From assembly GCA_965267245.1 (NCBI GenBank), contig OZ253939.1, positions 3,472,001 to 3,536,000 of the forward strand: a stretch of DNA of 64,000 nucleotides, in the 5' to 3' direction. Below are positions 45,441 through 54,777 of this stretch, piece by piece (position 1 is the first letter of the stretch; each line of letters begins with the position of its first letter). Origin of the DNA: JANSWY01 sp965267245. Its GTDB lineage: Bacteria > Bacteroidota > Bacteroidia > Cytophagales > Cyclobacteriaceae. Position numbers and translations under genes: made by a program. The notes under the pieces are model-generated. The model did not search any database. It had not been told where the DNA came from and worked only from the letters and a program-made list of their open reading frames with translations.

Positions 45441-46090
45441 CCCTTCTCAACCCTCCTGGTCAATACTACTTTTTTCACGCCCTTATAAAATAAATAAAGT
45501 GTGATCATCATAAAAACATGAGCCACATCATCTCTGTTAAACCACAAATGAGGGTCATAATTTAATATTCTAAAAGGAAGAGTTAGCGCAATAAAGAGTA
45601 CGCCCAACAAGAATTGATTGAGCAACTTGTTACCCTTAAATAACAAATAAAATCCGGGTATTAGGATAAAAACTACCATTCCGGCAGAATGAATGATTAC
45701 CATCTGGAATTTGAAAAAAACAACCATCACAAAAACTGTTACTGCCAATTTCAAGTATACCAGACCATATAATTTCTTTCTCCAATAGTCATTTGCCAGG
45801 ACACACATGCCCAATTCAAGAAAACTAACAGCCAGAATCGCACTTGACCAACCAGGTATTTTTCCCATTAAACCGGTATAGTTATACAGTAAATGAGATA
45901 AGCCTCCAAAAAATCCGGAAAACCCGAAGAACAGGTAAAACCAGCGCCAATTCACTGAAAAGGAAGAATCCCGCCAATTTTTAAGCTTTATGAAGTAATA
46001 CCAGGCCTGAAAACCGAATGCCCAATTGAGAGCAAACCCCAAAGGCTCTAGTAGATTCAGTCCGAATAACTCAAATTCAATCTTTGTCAA
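45437..46090 (-). CDS. Seven-helix-like membrane protein, function unknown
   Basis: This 217-residue hydrophobic protein has about seven helices, and a conserved-looking aromatic-rich N-terminal half (LEPLGFALNWAFGFQAWYYF, then WRWFYLFFGFSGFFGGLSH) and a C-terminal HVFMMITLYLFYKGVKKV. His residues in helices (SHLL, IIHSAGM, DDVAHVFMM) recall heptahelical membrane enzymes of the CREST/alkaline-ceramidase group, but I cannot make a firm match. No operon partner. Confidence 0.7.
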   Translation of the reverse strand: MTKIEFELFGLNLLEPLGFALNWAFGFQAWYYFIKLKNWRDSSFSVNWRWFYLFFGFSGFFGGLSHLLYNYTGLMGKIPGWSSAILAVSFLELGMCVLANDYWRKKLYGLVYLKLAVTVFVMVVFFKFQMVIIHSAGMVVFILIPGFYLLFKGNKLLNQFLLGVLFIALTLPFRILNYDPHLWFNRDDVAHVFMMITLYLFYKGVKKVVLTRRVEKG

Positions 46091-46404
46091 AAGTTTCGCT
46101 TAAAGTTGTTTATAGCGGGCAAAAAGAACCATAATTTGTACCAGAGTCAAGCTCACAATCAAATTTCCTGAAATTGGGTTAACATCTTTTTACAATTCAT
46201 GATGATTCTTTAACACAACTGGTGTAACCCCCCTGTTCGATAATAATACACAAATCGAACATCAAAGTGTACGGTACTGTACGATTACGATACACTTTTT
46301 TAACCCTGTTAGTAATTAATTAATTGATTATCAATAAATTAAGTTAATTGGCACAGGTTTCGTAATAGTACTAGCACAAGGTCAAAACTCAAAACAGAAT
46401 AACA
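46091..46404. other. 314-base intergenic region upstream of secreted protein gene
   Basis: No gene is visible. It holds an unusual inverted-repeat block (46264-46298, listed separately), an AT-rich TTAATTAATTAATTGATT-type stretch (around 46312-46330) and presumably the promoter of the 46405 gene. No exact TAnnTTTG element was found close to that start. Confidence 0.5.
46264..46298. promoter_or_regulatory. Inverted repeat with GTAC five-base periodicity
   Basis: AAAGTGTA (46264-46271) and TACACTTT (46291-46298) are perfect inverted repeats separated by 19 bases. In and next to the left arm GTAC recurs three times at five-base steps (46269, 46274, 46279). It is followed by a T run. It could be an operator or a leader hairpin/attenuator for the secreted protein gene downstream. 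Confidence 0.45.
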
Positions 46405-46794
46405 ATGAAAACTTTAACTTTAAAAAACGCACTCTTAGCAACAGCATTTATGTTGTTCACTTCAGTGGCAGTATTTGCCAATGAAAATGGAAACGGTTCA
46501 GACTCAACAGCTGATCAAACAGAAGCATTGACTGAAGAAGAACTTGATGCAATTGTTGCTTCGCTGGAAGATGATCAGGCAAACTGGTTAAATGAAACAA
46601 TCACTCACAACTTTTATGATGCTGACGATAACCTGATTTTTACAGCAAAAACTGAAAGGTCTGAGTCTGCAAACAATGAAAAGCTAGTGAAGTTTGTTGC
46701 ACAAAGCGACTTGCTAATGACTTTTGAAAACATAAACCACTACAGATGGAATAAGCATCAGGTTGAGGGTGTAGCGGTATGTGATAATTTCTAA
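46405..46794 (+). CDS. Small secreted protein, function unknown
   Basis: This 129-residue protein has a Sec signal peptide (MKTLTLKNALLATAFMLFTS to FAN, cleavage near residue 25), then an acidic, Thr/Asp-rich segment (SDSTADQTEALTEEEL) and a C-terminal part (THNFYDADDNLIFTAKTERS, MTFENINHYRW) with one Cys. I recognise no family. It has its own long upstream region and a strong terminator, so it is expressed as a single gene and may be abundant and regulated. Confidence 0.8.
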   Translation: MKTLTLKNALLATAFMLFTSVAVFANENGNGSDSTADQTEALTEEELDAIVASLEDDQANWLNETITHNFYDADDNLIFTAKTERSESANNEKLVKFVAQSDLLMTFENINHYRWNKHQVEGVAVCDNF

Positions 46795-46832
46795 GGTCAA
46801 AGTAAAAAAAATGAATAGTCAAAAACTCTGAG

Positions 46833-46866
46833 AGAGCCGTTAACTTGAGAATTAACGGCTCTTTTT
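46833..46866 (+). terminator. Terminator after secreted protein gene
   Basis: AGAGCCGTTAA (46833-46843) and TTAACGGCTCT (46852-46862) form an 11-base perfect stem followed by TTTT. It overlaps the 3' flank of the convergent exonuclease gene. Confidence 0.92.
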
Positions 46867-47534
46867 CATTTCATCAAATCCTGCACTGTTTTCACCCCTC
46901 TTTTCTCAAGTTTATTAACCAGTTTCAAAAACAATAAAGCCGTAATAAAAGCATCACCCAGTGAAGTATGACGATTTTCAATTGGGATATCGTATAATGC
47001 ACAGAGACTATCTAATCCCAAAAAGTGATTTCCACCCACCTGTCTTTCTAACTCTTCCCTGTGAATCCTCTTGGCCAAATTTGCAGTATCAATGGATTTA
47101 TTCTTTAATGAAAACCCCGGGTATTCTTCACCGATCCATTGGTTAACCTTTTGGATGTCAAACTGAATATGATGACCAACGATAATGCAATTCTTTATGT
47201 ATTCAAGAAATCCCCTTATCTGCTCCTTCCTATCACTATAATCGGTACCAATTATTTCATGTATGGCAATCGCCTCCTCATACTTTGTGGTGGAAATTGA
47301 GGGTAGTGTTTGATCCAAAACGTTGCTAGGGTCAATTTGTCCATTTTCAAGCAAAACAGCTCCGATTGACACAATATTGTCTTCTTTTTCAAGGCCCGTA
47401 GTTTCGGTATCGAGTACAACAAACTGTTTTCGCCGAATTGGTAATTTCAGATCAATTGGTTCATTAAACCACTCAAAATAGAAAGTCGGTTCCTTTTGCT
47501 CTTCTCCAGAGAAAAATTTCTTTAAGAAATTCAT
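46866..47534 (-). CDS. DnaQ-like 3'-5' exonuclease
   Basis: This 222-residue DEDD exonuclease has FVVLDTETTGLEKEDNIVSIG (Exo I, Asp/Glu), GHHIQFDIQKVNQWI (Exo II) and the Exo III region RHTSLGDAFITALLFLKL with His and Asp. It lacks polymerase-binding domains and is not the main epsilon subunit by context: in many bacteria an exonuclease of this kind accompanies the cNMP/CBS/DUF294 gene beside acs and actP. Here its start overlaps that gene's stop by one base. Function in acetate metabolism is not understood. Confidence 0.88.
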   Translation of the reverse strand: MNFLKKFFSGEEQKEPTFYFEWFNEPIDLKLPIRRKQFVVLDTETTGLEKEDNIVSIGAVLLENGQIDPSNVLDQTLPSISTTKYEEAIAIHEIIGTDYSDRKEQIRGFLEYIKNCIIVGHHIQFDIQKVNQWIGEEYPGFSLKNKSIDTANLAKRIHREELERQVGGNHFLGLDSLCALYDIPIENRHTSLGDAFITALLFLKLVNKLEKRGVKTVQDLMK

Positions 47535-49423
47535 TAGTTGAAATAGGACAATTGAAATCTCACATGAATTGCTTCCTGAAGCTCCTTGATAGGCTCGAAT
47601 GATTTTTTGAGCAACTGCCGTTGTAATTTATTAAGCTCGCTAGGATGGATATATCGACCACTATCATCGTGCTTCATACCTGATAAGGCCCGTACTTTCA
47701 TATACAATTTATAAGCATCTATGCATTCATGTATGCTTTGTTCCAGATTTGGTTCTTGCTGAACAATGGCTTTCAATCTATCAATTGTCCCTTTGACATT
47801 GGGAATATTTTTATGTAGCACCAGGAGTCTGGCTATGTCTGCTATTGGCATCATAGCTCGTCCTTTTATATCAAATTGATCTTTGTGTTGTCCATCCTTT
47901 TCCACAATGAACCCCCTAAAAAAACCAATAGGTGGAGGGTTTTGAAGGGCATTTTGAGCCAGGAAATTAAAAAAGATCTCATGTTTATTAAAGAGAGTTG
48001 TCAAATGCTGGTTTAATTCATCAACCAGCTCATCGTTACCATAAACCAACCGATAATCAAAAAAAATCGTGGTGTTCATGATGGCTTTGGGGTCTGGTTT
48101 GGTAATCCAGGTAGAAAAATCCTGCTGCCATTTTGATAATGATTGATTCCACCTTGTGTTTTTTGCCATAATTTCTGCCGGGCAATTGGCAAAACCACAG
48201 CGTTCCAGTAAATCATTTACCATTTTGGCCAATTCAAGAAACCCTTCAGTAAATTCATCATGACCATCTGCATAAACCAATGCATTGTCCTGATCCGTTC
48301 TCAACAATTGTTCTTCTCTTCCCTCGCTCCCTAATGCCAACCAGGCAAAAGGTATTGACTCGATCCCTGGATAGGTTTGAGCAACCTTTTCCAACCCAAA
48401 ATGTATTCCTTTACGAACAATCTGGTCATTTATTTCTGAGATAAAACCAGCGACTAAATCCACCGACACTTCACTTTCTAGGTAATTCTGGACTAATTCC
48501 TGTGCTTTATCCCTTATTAAAGGCAAATCATCAAGATTTTTGACCTGTCTGATCTGTTTAATCAAGGCCGCTGGATGATTCCCCTGAGAGATCATCAAAT
48601 CATGATCTGATATGATACCAATAATACCAGAATTGATGGTTCCGTCTTCGGTTATGACCAGGTGATGCTTTCCAGTTTTTATCATGGTGATCACCATTTC
48701 ACCCATTGACAAACCATGCGGAATAGTTTGTACAGGCCCAGACATGATTTCCTGACCAGGTGAATTTGTTGGTAATTGCTGGGCCACCACCTTATTTCTA
48801 AGATCAGTATCTGTAATGATGCCCAAAGGATGATTTTGGTCATTTACCAGAACTATTGAACCAACATTGTGATCCTTCATCTGATTGGCAATATGAAAAA
48901 TCGTATCCTCAAGATGTGCCGTGAGAACTTTTTTCCTGCCATCTATTTTAGACAAATCATTGAAGGAATGAAATTGACCTTGAACAGCCTCTATAGGCTT
49001 GGCAACTGCTGTCCCCTGAGCGTAACCTCTTGCAAAGAAATTCGAAAACTGTATATCAGACTCGAATAAAGAATGAAAAATCTCCTTATCAATTTGATAT
49101 AAAATACATTCTTCATTGCAATAGGCTGTTAATCGGTAAGGTCTTCCTGAAATTAGGGATCTTATTCCGAAAACATCTCCTTCTTCGCATTTATCAACAA
49201 ATGTTTTACCGTCGTTGTTGTCAACATAAAGGTCTACAGAACCTTGTCTCACAACATACCAAAACTCTCCCTGCTCATCTCCCTGTTTGAAAATGGAATT
49301 TTCTGATGAAACATATTTTACAGTGACATTCTCTACAATTTTTTCGAGTTCCTCTTGAGCAAGTAGGCTGAAGGGAGGAAACTGTTGTATAAAGTACTTG
49401 ATCCTGTCGGTTATGATGTTCAT
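47534..49423 (-). CDS. cNMP-binding / CBS / DUF294 nucleotidyltransferase-like protein
   Basis: This 629-residue cytoplasmic protein combines a cyclic-nucleotide-binding domain (about 10-135, FKQGDEQGEFWYVVRQGSVD), a CBS pair (about 165-290, with GIITDTDLRNKVV and GIIGIISDHDLM), a DUF294 nucleotidyltransferase domain (about 305-445, with ALGSEGREEQLLRTDQDNAL, whose GS-x-DxD residues are the metal site) and a DUF294 C-terminal domain. Family relatives resemble GlnD/uridylyltransferases, and CBS domains usually bind adenine nucleotides. It is coupled to the exonuclease and lies downstream of acs, separated by a terminator. A regulatory role in acetate or energy state is likely by context. Confidence 0.88.
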   Translation of the reverse strand: MNIITDRIKYFIQQFPPFSLLAQEELEKIVENVTVKYVSSENSIFKQGDEQGEFWYVVRQGSVDLYVDNNDGKTFVDKCEEGDVFGIRSLISGRPYRLTAYCNEECILYQIDKEIFHSLFESDIQFSNFFARGYAQGTAVAKPIEAVQGQFHSFNDLSKIDGRKKVLTAHLEDTIFHIANQMKDHNVGSIVLVNDQNHPLGIITDTDLRNKVVAQQLPTNSPGQEIMSGPVQTIPHGLSMGEMVITMIKTGKHHLVITEDGTINSGIIGIISDHDLMISQGNHPAALIKQIRQVKNLDDLPLIRDKAQELVQNYLESEVSVDLVAGFISEINDQIVRKGIHFGLEKVAQTYPGIESIPFAWLALGSEGREEQLLRTDQDNALVYADGHDEFTEGFLELAKMVNDLLERCGFANCPAEIMAKNTRWNQSLSKWQQDFSTWITKPDPKAIMNTTIFFDYRLVYGNDELVDELNQHLTTLFNKHEIFFNFLAQNALQNPPPIGFFRGFIVEKDGQHKDQFDIKGRAMMPIADIARLLVLHKNIPNVKGTIDRLKAIVQQEPNLEQSIHECIDAYKLYMKVRALSGMKHDDSGRYIHPSELNKLQRQLLKKSFEPIKELQEAIHVRFQLSYFN

Positions 49424-49432
49424 CGTGAAGAA

Positions 49433-49458
49433 GAAAAAAGGCCCCCTTTCGGGAGCCT
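49433..49458 (-). terminator. Terminator after acs
   Basis: On the minus strand AGGCTCCC-GAAA-GGGGGCCT forms an eight-pair stem (one G-U) with a GAAA tetraloop, followed by six T. Confidence 0.88.
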
Positions 49459-49469
49459 GGAAATTTGGG

Positions 49470-51380
49470 TTAACTTGTAACTTCAGTTTCTGCGCCGCTT
49501 ATTATTTGCTCTACAACATCCGGATTCAATAAAGTGGAAGTATCTCCCAGATTACTCATATCACCGGATGCTACTTTACGAAGAATTCTTCGCATAATTT
49601 TACCTGATCTTGTTTTCGGCAAGCCCGGAACAATCTGGACTTTATCAGGTTTGGCAATTGGACCTATTATTTTATTGACAGTCTGTCGTATTTCCTCCTT
49701 AAGATTTGCTTCAGTTCTACCCTCCATATCACAGATCACATAAGCGTAAATTCCCTGACCTTTGATATCATGTGGGTATCCTACAACCGCTGATTCAATC
49801 ACTTTAGGGTGCTCATTTATAGCATTTTCTACCTCGGCAGTACCCATTCTGTGACCTGAAACATTGATTACATCATCTACTCTACCTAATATTCGATAGT
49901 ACCCATCATGATCTCGCTTTACGCCATCACCAGTGAAATACATGTTTTCATAGGAGGAGAAATAAGTTTGCCTACAACGCTCATGGTCGCCATAAGTTGT
50001 TCTCACCATGGATGGCCATGGGAACTTGATACACAAATTACCTTCGACACCATTTCCTTTTAGCTCATTACCATCATTATCCACAATCATCAACTGAATT
50101 CCTGGAAGTGGTAAAGTAGCAAAGGCAGGTTTAGTAGGTGTTACCCCTGCAATTGGTGAAATCATGATTCCTCCTGTCTCTGTCTGCCACCAGGTATCCA
50201 CAATTGGACATTGGCCTTTCCCTATGTGATCATGATACCAGTGCCACGCTTCTTCGTTAATTGGCTCTCCCACCGATCCGATTACTTTTAATGAGGAAAG
50301 ATTATATGGTTCCAGTGGTTCCAAACCGAATGCCTGAAGTGCTCTAATGGCAGTAGGAGCGGTATAGAATTGATTGACCTGATATTTATCCACGATTTCC
50401 CAGAATCGTCCTGCATTGGGGTAAGTAGGAACACCCTCGAACATGATCGTAGTTGCACCAGCCAATAATGGACCATAGACTATATAAGAGTGTCCTGTGA
50501 TCCATCCCACGTCAGCTGTACACCAATAAACATCCCCCTGATTGTACTGAAATACATTTAGGAAGGAATAATAGGTATAAACCATGTAACCACCACAAGT
50601 GTGTACAACACCTTTGGGTTTACCTGTAGATCCCGAAGTATATAAAATGAAAAGCATTTCTTCTGAATCCATCTCCTCTGCTTCATTTTCGATCGAAACA
50701 CCCTCAATTGCATCATGCCACCAAATGTCCCGACCTGCTTTCATAGTTACTTCCGTACCAGTACGCTTTAGGACTATTACCTTTTCAATAGAACTTGTAG
50801 ATTCTAGCGCTTCATCCACTACAGCTTTCACTGGAATAGTCTTTGCTCCTCTGAAATTACCATCTGAGGTTAGAACCGCTTTTGCTGAGCAATCATTTAT
50901 CCTATCTGCTAAAGAAGAAGAACTAAATCCTGCAAAAACTACAGAATGAACCGCACCAATTCTAGCACAGGCTAACATAGCTACTGCTGCTTCAGGAACC
51001 ATTGGCATGTAGATAATCACCCGATCACCCTTTCCAATACCTTGTTCCTTCATTGCATTTGAAAATTGACAAACTTTCTCATACAACTGCCTGTAGGTCA
51101 AAGTAATCCCTTCTTCCGACGGATCATTGGGTTCCCAAATAATTGCTGGCCGATCCCCCAATGTGAAAAGATTCCTTTCAAATATGTTTTCAGTAATATT
51201 AAGTTTCCCATTGACAAACCATTTGACATTTGGTTCCTTGAAGTTCCAATCCAATACCTGATCCCATCTTTTCCTCCAATGAAATGAATCGGCTATTCTA
51301 TCCCAGAACTCTTCTGGCTGTGCTACACTTTTTTGATATTCGTGGATGTACCCACTAAGGGTTTGAATCTTGTGGCTCAT
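49470..51380 (-). CDS. acs: Acetyl-CoA synthetase (AMP-forming)
   Basis: Acs activates acetate to acetyl-CoA through acetyl-AMP. The 636-residue enzyme has the ANL motif LFILYTSGSTGKPKGVVHT, DTWWQTETGGIM, YFTGDGVKRDHDGYYRILGR and the C-terminal TRSGKIMRRILRK with the catalytic, potentially acetylated lysine. It lies directly downstream of the transporter-kinase and response regulator genes (gap 46 bases), consistent with control by that two-component pair. Confidence 0.97.
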   Translation of the reverse strand: MSHKIQTLSGYIHEYQKSVAQPEEFWDRIADSFHWRKRWDQVLDWNFKEPNVKWFVNGKLNITENIFERNLFTLGDRPAIIWEPNDPSEEGITLTYRQLYEKVCQFSNAMKEQGIGKGDRVIIYMPMVPEAAVAMLACARIGAVHSVVFAGFSSSSLADRINDCSAKAVLTSDGNFRGAKTIPVKAVVDEALESTSSIEKVIVLKRTGTEVTMKAGRDIWWHDAIEGVSIENEAEEMDSEEMLFILYTSGSTGKPKGVVHTCGGYMVYTYYSFLNVFQYNQGDVYWCTADVGWITGHSYIVYGPLLAGATTIMFEGVPTYPNAGRFWEIVDKYQVNQFYTAPTAIRALQAFGLEPLEPYNLSSLKVIGSVGEPINEEAWHWYHDHIGKGQCPIVDTWWQTETGGIMISPIAGVTPTKPAFATLPLPGIQLMIVDNDGNELKGNGVEGNLCIKFPWPSMVRTTYGDHERCRQTYFSSYENMYFTGDGVKRDHDGYYRILGRVDDVINVSGHRMGTAEVENAINEHPKVIESAVVGYPHDIKGQGIYAYVICDMEGRTEANLKEEIRQTVNKIIGPIAKPDKVQIVPGLPKTRSGKIMRRILRKVASGDMSNLGDTSTLLNPDVVEQIISGAETEVTS

Positions 51381-51426
51381 TTCTATTTACTATTTCGGTT
51401 CAACATTTATTTTTTTGCGACTTACG

Positions 51427-51825
51427 TCAAATCAATTCTTTTACTTTATTTACTATGTCCCTGGTAGAATATGGTTTGGTGATATACATATCTGCACCTG
51501 CATCATATCCTGCCTGAATTTCCTCTTCTTTTATTTTTGCACTGAGAAATATCACCTTGATATCCTTTGTTGCTTCATTTGATTTTAATCTTTTACATAC
51601 TTCGAGACCATCCACCTCTGGCATCATGATATCCAGAATAATCAGGTCAATTTCTTCCTGTTCCACTGTTTGGAGTGCTTCCTTTCCATCCCTTCCCACA
51701 AAAACATTGTATCCATTTTTTTTCATTAAGAACTCCAATGATAATAGGATATTGGGTTCATCATCCACTACTAATACATTTGGGTGGTTAGCCCGTTCGG
51801 AATTTTTCTTTTTCACTTTCACCAT
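51427..51825 (-). CDS. Receiver-only response regulator
   Basis: This 132-residue CheY-like receiver has VLVVDDEPNILLSLEFLMKK and the phosphoacceptor Asp65 in LIILDIMMPEVDGLEV; the switch residues VIFLSAK and the lysine of ITKPYS are present. No DNA-binding or other output domain follows, so it must act by protein contact. It overlaps the 3' end of the transporter-kinase gene by 38 bases, which makes that kinase the obvious partner. In gammaproteobacterial acetate switches the corresponding regulator has a LuxR domain; this one does not. Confidence 0.93.
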   Translation of the reverse strand: MVKVKKKNSERANHPNVLVVDDEPNILLSLEFLMKKNGYNVFVGRDGKEALQTVEQEEIDLIILDIMMPEVDGLEVCKRLKSNEATKDIKVIFLSAKIKEEEIQAGYDAGADMYITKPYSTRDIVNKVKELI

Positions 51826-54505
51826 GTCGAATCGAATTAAAAGGTAAGATAATAGTCATTTCCGTACCTTTCCCCAATTCACTCCTTACATTTATACTTC
51901 CACCATGCATCTCCACAATGGATTTTGTGATGGCTAAGCCTAAACCTGTCCCTTTATCCTTCAGGTTATCCCTCTTTCTTATTTGATAAAATTTCTGAAA
52001 AATTTTGTCTTGATATTCAACTGCTATCCCAGGACCATCATCCGAAACTGTGATCTGAATCCCTTGATCTGCCACTCTGGTTGTTACCTCAATTATACCA
52101 GAGGACTTATCATGATACTTGATTGCGTTGGATAATAGATTTTCCAATACCTGAATGATCCTATCACGATCGAGCTGAGTATTAATTTCAGGATTTTGGT
52201 TTTTTAATATACTTATATTCTTTTCCTGAGCCCATTGCTGTACATTTTCCACTGATTCATTTACAATATCTCCGAGTGGTTCATTGGTTAAATTAAGCTG
52301 TAAAACACCTGACGCAAGCTTTTCCAAATCAAGCACTTCACTGATCAACCGGCTCATCCGCTCTGTTTCCCTAACAATGATTTCAAGGAAATTTGACTTC
52401 TCATCATCTCCTAAATCCGGATTGTCAAACAAGATTTCAGCAAAAGATCTAATACTGGTAATTGGTGTTCGCAGTTCGTGGGTTACGGTGGATATGAAAC
52501 TATCTTTTTCCCTATCAATTGCCTTCAATTGGAGATTTGCTTTCACCAACTTTTCTGTCGTTTTCTCCAGGGTTTCGGATTGGCTTTTCAACTTCTTGTT
52601 GAGTTCCAATAGCTCCTGGGATTCCTTTACCACAGAAATAACATCCTTGAGGTCTAATTCCTCTTCTTTCACTGTGGAAGAAACCAATATCCTTGCTGAT
52701 GCAGCACCTACAGCACCAGAAAGGATGGTTTCCACATAAGGTACCATTTTACCCTGGACTGACTCTTCGTCAATCCAGGGACCATGGATATGAGAGTAAT
52801 ATAGAATCGCCTGCTGGGTCCTGCTTTTACCCAGTACATTTTCCATTAATATTGTAAGATCACCTACTTTAGCTACCCCTTTCCAAATGCCAACTCTATT
52901 TTTTTCTTGCGAATACTTATTAATATCTACAAAAATCTCTGCCTGCTTTCTTTCATGTTTTCCCTGAGGGAACAACACAGAAACAACCACATAAGAAAGG
53001 GTATTCAAAGAAATTGAAATAAAGAAACTGGCTGTTACCGGAGACATACCCATAGATCCTGCAATACTTGACAAGTCAAGTATGAGAATCTCTCCCAAAA
53101 TTTCCGGAAATATTCCCACCTGCACCACATTTGGAATTATTAGTAAATAAAACCAGAAAGAGAAGCCTACTATCATGCTCACACAAGCTGCGGCTTTACT
53201 ACCAATTTTCCAGTAGGTACCGATCAATATACTTGGTGCAAATTGCGCCACCCCGATAAATGACATTATACCAATGGACACAATAGAGTAGTTATCTGCA
53301 ACTAACCTGAAATACATATAGGCCAGGAACATTAAAACAATTATGCTCAATCGTCTTACTCCTAACAGGAGCTGAGCAATGCTTTTATGAGATTCACGGT
53401 TTTTGGCAACAAAAGGCATGATCAGGTTGTTGGAAACCATGTTCGTAAGTGCAAAAACTGAAACCATTATCATACTTGTAGAGGCACTGAATCCACCTAC
53501 ATACGCCAGTACAGCCAGGCCATTCTGGTTCATGCTTAAGGGTAAGGTAAGTACATATGTATCTGGATCAATGGATCCATCAAGCATCATCTTACCGGCA
53601 AAGGCTATTGGCAAAACAAAGAGGTTTATCAGCAGTAGGTACATGGGAAATATCCAAACTGCTTTCTTTAAATGTCTTTCGCTATTATTTTCTAAAACAG
53701 CCATTTGAAATTGCCTCGGTAGGAACATTACAGCCAGGAAAGCTAACCCGAGCATCCAAAACCAATTATTTAAATTTTCATCTGGCATCACAAACAGGGC
53801 GGCCAGTTCTTCATTTTGAGAGGCCTTCTCAAAAATATCCCCAACACCATCGTAGAGGTTATAAGTTACATAGATACCTACCCCAACGAAAGCCAATAGC
53901 TTAATGACGGATTCTGTAGCGATGATACTGATTAATCCATGGTGCTTGTTGGACGTTTCAATATTTCTTGTGCCGAAAAGAATGATGAATACTGCCAAAA
54001 TACCAGTAACATAGAAACTTGAGTCACTGAGAAACATCCCTTTACTTCCAGTGCTTGTCCCCTCAAAACTCAACAGATCAAAACCTATACCAATTGCCTT
54101 AAGTTGTATGGCTATGTATGGTAAAACAGCAAATATGGAAAACACAGTAACGAAAATTCCGAGGAAAACACTATTTCCATACCTACTGGAGATATAGTCG
54201 GCTAGTGAGGATATTCCGAAATGGTTACTTACGCGAATCATCTTCCGGGTAAACCAAAACCATAATGGAATGAATAAAGATGGTCCGAGAAACGTTGTAA
54301 TGAAATCTATTCCATTGGTAGCAGCTCGACCTACACTTCCATAAAATGTCCAAGCTGTACAATAAACCGAGAGAGATAATGCATAAATCCAGGGACTTGC
54401 CAGTATTTTTTCACCCACCTCAGATTTTTTATCTACCCACCAGGCAAGTGAGAATAGCATCAACAAATAAAAAAGGATTATCGATATGACGCTAATCGAT
54501 GGCAT
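51788..54505 (-). CDS. SLC5-type transporter fused to histidine kinase (CbrA/CrbS-like)
   Basis: This 905-residue hybrid has an N-terminal sodium:solute symporter domain (about 1-500, 13 helices, with SLSVYCTAWTFYGSVGRAA), a linker with a STAC-like region, a coiled-coil, and a kinase core: HisKA with His676 in STVTHELRTPITSIRSF, and HATPase with NLLSNAIKYH, DDGPGIA and GTGLGLAITKSIVEMHGG. CbrA and CrbS are the known relatives; CrbS controls acetate use. No PAS domain is apparent. The small two-helix gene upstream is coupled by a TAATG overlap, and the receiver gene overlaps the end. Together with acs and the symporter this looks like an acetate-sensing switch. Confidence 0.93.
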   Translation of the reverse strand: MPSISVISIILFYLLMLFSLAWWVDKKSEVGEKILASPWIYALSLSVYCTAWTFYGSVGRAATNGIDFITTFLGPSLFIPLWFWFTRKMIRVSNHFGISSLADYISSRYGNSVFLGIFVTVFSIFAVLPYIAIQLKAIGIGFDLLSFEGTSTGSKGMFLSDSSFYVTGILAVFIILFGTRNIETSNKHHGLISIIATESVIKLLAFVGVGIYVTYNLYDGVGDIFEKASQNEELAALFVMPDENLNNWFWMLGLAFLAVMFLPRQFQMAVLENNSERHLKKAVWIFPMYLLLINLFVLPIAFAGKMMLDGSIDPDTYVLTLPLSMNQNGLAVLAYVGGFSASTSMIMVSVFALTNMVSNNLIMPFVAKNRESHKSIAQLLLGVRRLSIIVLMFLAYMYFRLVADNYSIVSIGIMSFIGVAQFAPSILIGTYWKIGSKAAACVSMIVGFSFWFYLLIIPNVVQVGIFPEILGEILILDLSSIAGSMGMSPVTASFFISISLNTLSYVVVSVLFPQGKHERKQAEIFVDINKYSQEKNRVGIWKGVAKVGDLTILMENVLGKSRTQQAILYYSHIHGPWIDEESVQGKMVPYVETILSGAVGAASARILVSSTVKEEELDLKDVISVVKESQELLELNKKLKSQSETLEKTTEKLVKANLQLKAIDREKDSFISTVTHELRTPITSIRSFAEILFDNPDLGDDEKSNFLEIIVRETERMSRLISEVLDLEKLASGVLQLNLTNEPLGDIVNESVENVQQWAQEKNISILKNQNPEINTQLDRDRIIQVLENLLSNAIKYHDKSSGIIEVTTRVADQGIQITVSDDGPGIAVEYQDKIFQKFYQIRKRDNLKDKGTGLGLAITKSIVEMHGGSINVRSELGKGTEMTIILPFNSIRHGESEKEKFRTG

Positions 54506-54711
54506 TATTTCGAATTAGGATTGCGAAAATTAAAAATCACAAAAGAACCGATTACTATCCCCATCCATATTGTAAATAGATAGATGTAAAGTAACGGTAT
54601 GTTGTTTATAAGTTGCTGTATATTAAAAATTCTGATGAGCGGCTCATTTATTAAAACGATTCCGAGTACCAGCAACACAAGTGAGGTTGAAAGTAGTCTT
54701 CTATTTACCAT
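54505..54711 (-). CDS. Small two-helix membrane protein coupled to transporter-kinase
   Basis: This 68-residue protein has two hydrophobic segments (about 8-24 and 40-60: LVLLVLGIVLINEPLI and YIYLFTIWMGIVIGSFVIF) with a short loop. Its stop codon overlaps the ATG of the transporter-kinase gene (TAATG), so the two are cotranslated. In Pseudomonas a similarly placed small membrane gene, cbrX, overlaps cbrA. I see this as a candidate accessory subunit of the sensor, but sequence similarity to CbrX has not been tested. Confidence 0.8.
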   Translation of the reverse strand: MVNRRLLSTSLVLLVLGIVLINEPLIRIFNIQQLINNIPLLYIYLFTIWMGIVIGSFVIFNFRNPNSK

Positions 54712-54730
54712 AACAGGTCTTAATATAAGA

Positions 54731-54768
54731 AAAATGCTGGGTAGTGTCCACCTTAAAACACTACCCAG
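54731..54768 (-). terminator. Terminator after symporter gene
   Basis: CTGGGTAGTG and CACTACCCAG form a ten-base stem with a 12-base loop, followed on the minus strand by CATTTTTC. It ends the porin-DUF4212-symporter operon before the sensor genes. Confidence 0.85.
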
Positions 54769-54777
54769 ACTCTGAAC

